A stretch of DNA of 9,892 nt, from the NCBI GenBank assembly GCA_031421935.1, contig JANOPQ010000220.1, positions 1 through 9,892 on the forward strand, read 5' to 3'. Under the pieces are notes generated by a model. The model did not search any database. It saw only the letters and a list, made by a program, of their open reading frames with translations, and was not told the DNA's origin. Both the position numbers and the translations under genes were made by a program. This stretch comes from JAJTFW01 sp031421935 (lineage in GTDB: Bacteria > Bacteroidota > Bacteroidia > AKYH767-A > OLB10). Shown piece after piece: positions 5,703 to 9,892 of the stretch (position 1 is the first letter of the stretch; the number at the start of each line of letters is the position of its first letter).

Positions 5703-6839
5703 ATGAAAGTTTATTTAGATAATGCAGCTACTACACCTATTCATCCCTTAGTGGTGGAGGCGATGCTTCCTGTTTTAGCTAATCAGTTTGGTAATCCTTC
5801 TTCTATTCATTCGTATGGAAGAGAAGTAAGGACCATCATTGAAGGTGCAAGAAAAAAAGTGGCTCAACTTTTAAATACATCTCCTTCTGAAATATTTTTT
5901 ACTTCTGGCGGAACCGAAGCAGACAATATGGCGATTCGATGTTGTGTGCATGATTTAGGTGTTACACATATTATAACGTCTTCTATTGAGCATCATGCCG
6001 TTTTGCATACTGCAGAAGATATGGAGAAAAGAGGTTTGGTAAAATTGAGTTTAGTGAATGTAGATAGCACAGGTCAAGTTGATTTAAATCACTTGGAATG
6101 GTTGTTAAAAGTTGAGGAGAAAACATTAGTCTCGCTCATGCACGCGAACAATGAAATCGGTTCTATGATTTCTATTGAGAAAGTGGGTTCCCTTTGTCGA
6201 AAATACAATGCATTGTTTCATTCAGATACAGTACAAACATTAGGACATTATGTTCATGACTTAGCAGCATTGCCCGTTGATTTTATTACGGGGGCCGCAC
6301 ATAAATTCCACGGACCAAAAGGCGTTGGATTTTTGTACATCAATCATCGAGTAAAAATTAAACCCTATATAACGGGTGGTGCACAAGAGCGAAATATGCG
6401 TGGAGGCACTGAAAATGTATATGGAATTGTTGGTCTGGCAAAGGCATTGGAAATTGCTTACGAACATATTGAAAGTGATATTAAAGAAATTTCTGCATTG
6501 AAAAAGTATATGATGGATGAATTAAAAGCGTCCATTCCAGGTGTCGAATTTCATGGCGATCAACGTCCTGAATATAGTTTATATACGGTACTCAATGTTT
6601 GTTTTCCTCCATGTGAAAATGCTGAAATGTTATTGTTTAGTTTAGACATTGCGGGAATTGCTTGTTCTGCGGGTAGCGCATGCTCCTCTGGAAGTAATGT
6701 GGGGTCACATGTATTGAAGGGTATTGGTGCTGATCCAAACCGCCCAACGATTCGTTTTTCCTTCAGTCGATTTAATAATAAAGAAGAAATCGATTATTGT
6801 GTGGAAAAGGTGCGAGAGCTCTTTTTAGTGAAAGCTTAA
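5703..6839 (+). CDS. cysteine desulfurase (NifS/IscS type, class V aminotransferase fold)
   Basis: This 378-residue PLP enzyme removes sulfur from cysteine to form an enzyme persulfide and alanine, supplying Fe-S cluster and thio-cofactor assembly. It opens MKVYLDNAATTP and has FGNPSSIHSYG, FTSGGTEADNMAI and HANNEIGSM. The PLP lysine is K201 in AAHKFHGPKG, and RGGTENVYGIVGLA follows. The catalytic loop SAGSACSSGS places the active cysteine at C327, close to Cys328 of E. coli IscS, so this is a group I desulfurase. An ATG at 5694, nine bases upstream, is also possible. I preferred 5703 because homologues begin directly with this motif. It starts within 12 bp of the glmM stop and is probably co-transcribed with it. 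No scaffold gene (iscU, sufBCD) is nearby, so the partner pathway is not known. Confidence 0.93.
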   Translation: MKVYLDNAATTPIHPLVVEAMLPVLANQFGNPSSIHSYGREVRTIIEGARKKVAQLLNTSPSEIFFTSGGTEADNMAIRCCVHDLGVTHIITSSIEHHAVLHTAEDMEKRGLVKLSLVNVDSTGQVDLNHLEWLLKVEEKTLVSLMHANNEIGSMISIEKVGSLCRKYNALFHSDTVQTLGHYVHDLAALPVDFITGAAHKFHGPKGVGFLYINHRVKIKPYITGGAQERNMRGGTENVYGIVGLAKALEIAYEHIESDIKEISALKKYMMDELKASIPGVEFHGDQRPEYSLYTVLNVCFPPCENAEMLLFSLDIAGIACSAGSACSSGSNVGSHVLKGIGADPNRPTIRFSFSRFNNKEEIDYCVEKVRELFLVKA

Positions 6840-6856
6840 GCCGTTTTTAATAGCGG

Positions 6857-6881
6857 AAAGGAGTTGAGTTGAAAACTCTTT
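6857..6881 (+). terminator. weak hairpin after the cysteine desulfurase gene
   Basis: AAAGGAGTT (6857-6865) can pair with AACTCTTT (6874-6881) with one bulged G, followed by an A/T-rich stretch without a clean T-run. It may end the glmM-desulfurase transcript, but the structure is weak. Confidence 0.25.
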
Positions 6882-6914
6882 ATTATTAGATTTTGATGTT
6901 ACTGTATATTTTCG

Positions 6915-6922
6915 TACCTTGT
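6915..6922 (+). promoter_or_regulatory. possible -7 box of the choice-of-anchor B gene
   Basis: TACCTTGT is one T short of TAnnTTTG. A TTTTG at 6890-6894, 20 bp upstream, is a fair -33 element. The spacing supports the ATG at 6941 as the start, because more upstream ATGs (6896) would precede the transcript start. Confidence 0.4.
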
Positions 6923-6940
6923 ACGATGAAAATTCATAGT

Positions 6941-9196
6941 ATGCGAAAAATTATACTCTCCACTTTGCTCATTACTGTTTTTTTTATTTCAGGAAAAGCA
7001 CAAACAAATTTAAACGTTCAGTTTCGTTCGCAGCTTCCTTATGGCGGTGCTGTTCAATTGTCCAATATTTGGGGGTATGTAGATTCATTAGGAAATGAAT
7101 ATGCTTTGGTAGGAGCACAGAATGGATTGTCGATTGTGGATGTAACCAATCCCGCGAATCCTATCGTTAAATTTACGGTTGCTGGAACAAATTCTTCTTG
7201 GAGAGAAGTACAGGTTCATGGTAAGTATGCTTATGTTACCACAGAAGGATGTTGTAATGGGTTGCAAATTGTTAATCTTTCTAACCTTCCTGCTTCTGTA
7301 AGTTCTAAGTATTGGACTGGCTCAGGTGCAATCGCAGGTACCTTAGGTAGAATTCACTCTTTACATATCCGCGATTCGTATTTATATTTGAATGGATCGC
7401 AATTGTTTGGAGGGGCAGCGTTGATCGTTTCATTAACTGATCCATGGAATCCAGTGTATCTGTCTAACACTTCTGCTGGATTTTCGGGTAATATTCGATA
7501 TATTCATGATTGCTTTGTGCGGAATGATACCTTGTGGGGCGCGAACATTTATGCAGGATATTTCTCTGTATTTAATGTGAGTAATAAATCGAATCCAATT
7601 TTCATTAGTTCACAAAATACGCCTAATAATTTTACACACAATACATGGATGGCCGATAATGGGAGTTCTGTATTGTTTACAACCGATGAAGTTAGTAATT
7701 CTTATTTGGCAGCCTACGATGTTTCTAATACTTCCAATATAGTTTTTCTGGATAGGTTGCAAGGTAATCCGGGAAGTGGATCCATCATTCATAATACCTA
7801 TATTCGAAATAATTTTGCTATTAGTTCTTATTATAAAGATGGTGTTACAATTACTGATGTGAGCCGACCTAAAAACATGATTACTGTCGGTAAATATGAT
7901 ACCTATACCCAAGGATCCGGAAACGGATTTAATGGAGCGTGGGGCGTTCATCCCTTCTTGCCGTCTGGAAATTTGATTGTTTCAGATATTAATAACGGAC
8001 TCTTTGTACTAACGCCAACGTATATACGAGCATGCTATTTAGAGGGCTCAGTTACTGATTCTTGTTCGGGATTACCCATGTCAAATGTATCGGTGATCAT
8101 TACAGGCGGAACACACCACAATGAATTATCATTGTTAAATGGAGAGTATCGTACAGGTACTGCCACGGCAGGATCTTTTACCGTTACATTTAGTAAGACA
8201 GGTTATACATCAAAAGTATTTACCAATGTGGTTTTGCAAAATGGAGTTTTGAATACGATGAATGTTCAATTGCGTCCAACTACTGCAGTGAATGTTGCTT
8301 CGGCGAGTACAGTAAACCCATTGTGCTTTGGAGCAACTACAGGTTCAATTAACATTACTACAGCAAACGGAGCTTTGCCATTAACCTATCAATGGTCGAA
8401 TGGTGCCACTACGGAAGATTTAGTAAATATATTATCGGGTAATTATACTGTTACTGTATTCGATGGTAGCGGATGTGTTTCTACACGCACATATTCACTT
8501 ATTGCTCCTACAGTGATAGCTGCCTCTCAAACCATTTTGCCAGTATCGTGTAACCAATCTCAAGATGGTGTAATTGGTGTGAATATAAGTGGGGGAGTAG
8601 GACCTTATACATATCAATGGACCTATCAACCTTTTCCTCCAATAGCAAATTCAGGAATAGCAAAAGTGAACCTTTCGAATGTAAAAAATAATACTATTTT
8701 AAGTTCTTTAAGCATGGTACCCGACAGTACTGGAATCGATAGTTTAGTAGCTGGAATTTATCAACTTCAAATTACGGATAACAATGGTTGTATAAAAGCA
8801 GTTAGCTATAATTTGGTCGATCCATTAAATCCATGTAGTGTAACTATTTCTTTACGACTATTTGTGGAAGGATTTTATACCGGTGCAAATACAATGGCGC
8901 CAGTTGTAAATTCATCTTTGCAGTTAACCGATACCATTCTGTTTGAATTGAGAGCGCCTACTACACCATTCGCAATTCAACATACCGCTACTGGTGTAGT
9001 GAATTCAAATGGATATGTCAATTTTGTTTTCCCACCATCTTTATGGCAGCAATCGTATTATATGGTGATAAAACACAGAAATAGTATTGAGACTTGGAGT
9101 AAAACTCCATTTTATATTCCACAAGGTATTCAGAGTTTTAATTTAACGGAGTCGTTAGTTCCAATTACAAATCCTGATAATTTTAGGACGGAATAA
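6941..9196 (+). CDS. exported choice-of-anchor B family protein with SprB-like repeats
   Basis: This is a predicted 751-residue exported protein with no known reaction. Residues 1-20 form a Sec signal peptide (MRKII, hydrophobic LSTLLITVFFIS, then GKAQ). Residues about 25-360 form a beta-propeller-like choice-of-anchor B domain with LVIVD-type repeats such as GLSIVDVTNPANPIVKF and GLQIVNLSNL, and with IRYIHDCFV and HNTWMADNG. Residues 365-445 resemble a carboxypeptidase regulatory-like domain (LEGSVTDSCSGLPMSNVSV, SGLPMSNV and TFSKTGYTSKVF). Two SprB-like repeats follow (about 450-525 and 530-618; PLTYQWSNG, GNYTVTVFDGSGC, GPYTYQWTY, GIYQLQITDNNGC). The second repeat carries an insertion of about 35 residues. 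The C-terminal part (630-751; FVEGFYTG, YYMVIKHRNSIETWS) matches a domain frequent in secreted Bacteroidota proteins. No type IX sorting domain follows. An upstream ATG at 6926 is possible. Confidence 0.85.
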   Translation: MRKIILSTLLITVFFISGKAQTNLNVQFRSQLPYGGAVQLSNIWGYVDSLGNEYALVGAQNGLSIVDVTNPANPIVKFTVAGTNSSWREVQVHGKYAYVTTEGCCNGLQIVNLSNLPASVSSKYWTGSGAIAGTLGRIHSLHIRDSYLYLNGSQLFGGAALIVSLTDPWNPVYLSNTSAGFSGNIRYIHDCFVRNDTLWGANIYAGYFSVFNVSNKSNPIFISSQNTPNNFTHNTWMADNGSSVLFTTDEVSNSYLAAYDVSNTSNIVFLDRLQGNPGSGSIIHNTYIRNNFAISSYYKDGVTITDVSRPKNMITVGKYDTYTQGSGNGFNGAWGVHPFLPSGNLIVSDINNGLFVLTPTYIRACYLEGSVTDSCSGLPMSNVSVIITGGTHHNELSLLNGEYRTGTATAGSFTVTFSKTGYTSKVFTNVVLQNGVLNTMNVQLRPTTAVNVASASTVNPLCFGATTGSINITTANGALPLTYQWSNGATTEDLVNILSGNYTVTVFDGSGCVSTRTYSLIAPTVIAASQTILPVSCNQSQDGVIGVNISGGVGPYTYQWTYQPFPPIANSGIAKVNLSNVKNNTILSSLSMVPDSTGIDSLVAGIYQLQITDNNGCIKAVSYNLVDPLNPCSVTISLRLFVEGFYTGANTMAPVVNSSLQLTDTILFELRAPTTPFAIQHTATGVVNSNGYVNFVFPPSLWQQSYYMVIKHRNSIETWSKTPFYIPQGIQSFNLTESLVPITNPDNFRTE

Positions 9197-9352
9197 ATAT
9201 TTTGAATCGTATTAATTTAAAGATTTGTTTGCTTTTTGGCATTGATTAAGATAAAAATGAAATCAAACATAATAAATCATAATAGTCATAGTAAATCAGT
9301 GTTCCATCTCTATAAATTATTTTCAAAGCTAAATTTCTTTCTAATCATAAAA

Positions 9353-9817
9353 TCAACTATGCTTCTTAATCACTTTAGCAGGCACACCGCCCACCATTGT
9401 ATTCTCTTCTACGCTTGAATTCACTACCGCTCCAGCTGCTAAAACAGCACGCGAACCAATATTCACATTAGGTAATATAATCACACCTGCACCAATCCAT
9501 GCATCATTTGCAATGCATATTTTTCCGCGAATAGGAGGGAAAATATCGTTAAGTGAAGAATTATTTGCATCCGAGGAAAGAATTAAACTTACTCTTGGCC
9601 CAATGGAAACGCGATCGCCAATTTCTAATTCGCAAGTATTGTCCGAATTCATCATCGATAAAACCAAACCTGGACCAATATAAACCTTTTTGCCAACCTT
9701 AAATCCACATTGACGTAAAGCTATTATTCTAATATTATTTGCTGGAAAATAACCCGCTAAAAATCGCATGAATTTAATCCATGTTTGTTGAAGTATGTTT
9801 CTCTTTTTAATACCCAT
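9353..9817 (-). CDS. left-handed beta-helix (hexapeptide repeat) acyltransferase-like protein
   Basis: This 154-residue protein has an N-terminal helical segment (1-40) and hexapeptide turns from about 41. These include VGKKVYIGPG, LEIGDRVSIGPRV, then IANDAWIGAGVIILPNVNIG and SRAVLAAGAVV, ending in the family-typical VGGVPAKVIKK. This is the WbbJ/maltose-O-acetyltransferase-like fold, which usually acetylates sugars of surface polysaccharides using acetyl-CoA. The usual catalytic histidine is not visible. The loop reads LSSDANNSS (80-88) and the only histidine is H153 at the C-terminus, so activity or substrate may differ. The ATG at 9817 follows a possible upstream gene end by 9 bp, suggesting an operon read from the right edge. 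It converges on the choice-of-anchor B gene. Family is clear; substrate and pathway are inferred. Confidence 0.82.
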   Translation of the reverse strand: MGIKKRNILQQTWIKFMRFLAGYFPANNIRIIALRQCGFKVGKKVYIGPGLVLSMMNSDNTCELEIGDRVSIGPRVSLILSSDANNSSLNDIFPPIRGKICIANDAWIGAGVIILPNVNIGSRAVLAAGAVVNSSVEENTMVGGVPAKVIKKHS

Positions 9818-9826
9818 CTACAAAAA

Positions 9827-9892
9827 TCATTTTATAAATTTAAGAATTTTTAATCCAAGTATTCCAATTTTCATCAAGAGTGGCTTATGAAT
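9827..9892 (-). CDS. possible 3' end of an upstream minus-strand gene (partial)
   Basis: On the minus strand one frame is open from the window edge to a TGA at 9827-9829. It gives 21 residues ending MKIGILGLKILKFIK. The other two minus frames stop within about 20 bases of the edge. A basic, hydrophobic tail of this kind would fit the end of a glycosyltransferase or similar polysaccharide protein, and the 9-bp gap to the acyltransferase start suggests co-transcription. The fragment is too short to identify and may be chance. Confidence 0.35.
   Translation of the reverse strand: MHKPLLMKIGILGLKILKFIK

Noticed and set aside
9197..9352. Possible small gene or terminator between the two convergent genes
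   Set aside because: The stretch is AT-rich with scattered short repeats of AAATCATAAT type. No hairpin with a T-run and no credible reading frame was found.

Overview
The window looks like chromosomal DNA from a member of the Bacteroidota. Three things point there. Several genes are preceded by the TAnnTTTG -7 box of that phylum, starts sit behind A-rich stretches rather than Shine-Dalgarno sequences, and one gene encodes a Sec-exported protein with SprB-type repeats. The DNA is AT-rich. The order cannot be fixed from this sequence; a Chitinophagales- or Flavobacteriales-like bacterium is an inference.

Left part (about 1-2412): two tyrosine/homogentisate catabolism genes diverge from a 100-bp control region. 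Homogentisate 1,2-dioxygenase (hmgA) is on the minus strand and fumarylacetoacetase is on the plus strand. HmgA opens the ring of homogentisate to maleylacetoacetate. After isomerisation by an enzyme not encoded here, fumarylacetoacetase splits the product to fumarate and acetoacetate. The two -7 boxes lie back to back on a dyad, which suggests shared control. A strong intrinsic terminator closes the fumarylacetoacetase gene.

Middle spacer (2413-2922): about 500 bp without a credible gene. It holds the most unusual signal in the window: four hairpins that share the core CCTTACGGGG (one has CCTTACAGGG) while their outer arms differ completely and stay self-complementary. Two of the hairpins sit in a longer repeated unit. 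A weak G.U hairpin and a terminator-like structure follow, so the block may be a plus-strand structured RNA or a REP-like intergenic repeat.

Housekeeping part (2923-6839): ribBA (riboflavin precursors), then glmM (UDP-GlcNAc/peptidoglycan precursor) and a cysteine desulfurase (sulfur for Fe-S clusters and thio-cofactors). glmM and the desulfurase are almost contiguous and probably co-transcribed. ribBA and glmM each have a clear -7 box.

Right part (6840-9892): a 751-residue exported choice-of-anchor B protein with a carboxypeptidase-regulatory-like domain and two SprB-like repeats, then a convergent minus-strand cluster entering from the right edge. That cluster contains a left-handed beta-helix acyltransferase-like protein and the possible last 21 codons of an upstream gene. 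It could be the end of a surface-polysaccharide locus, but only its edge is visible.
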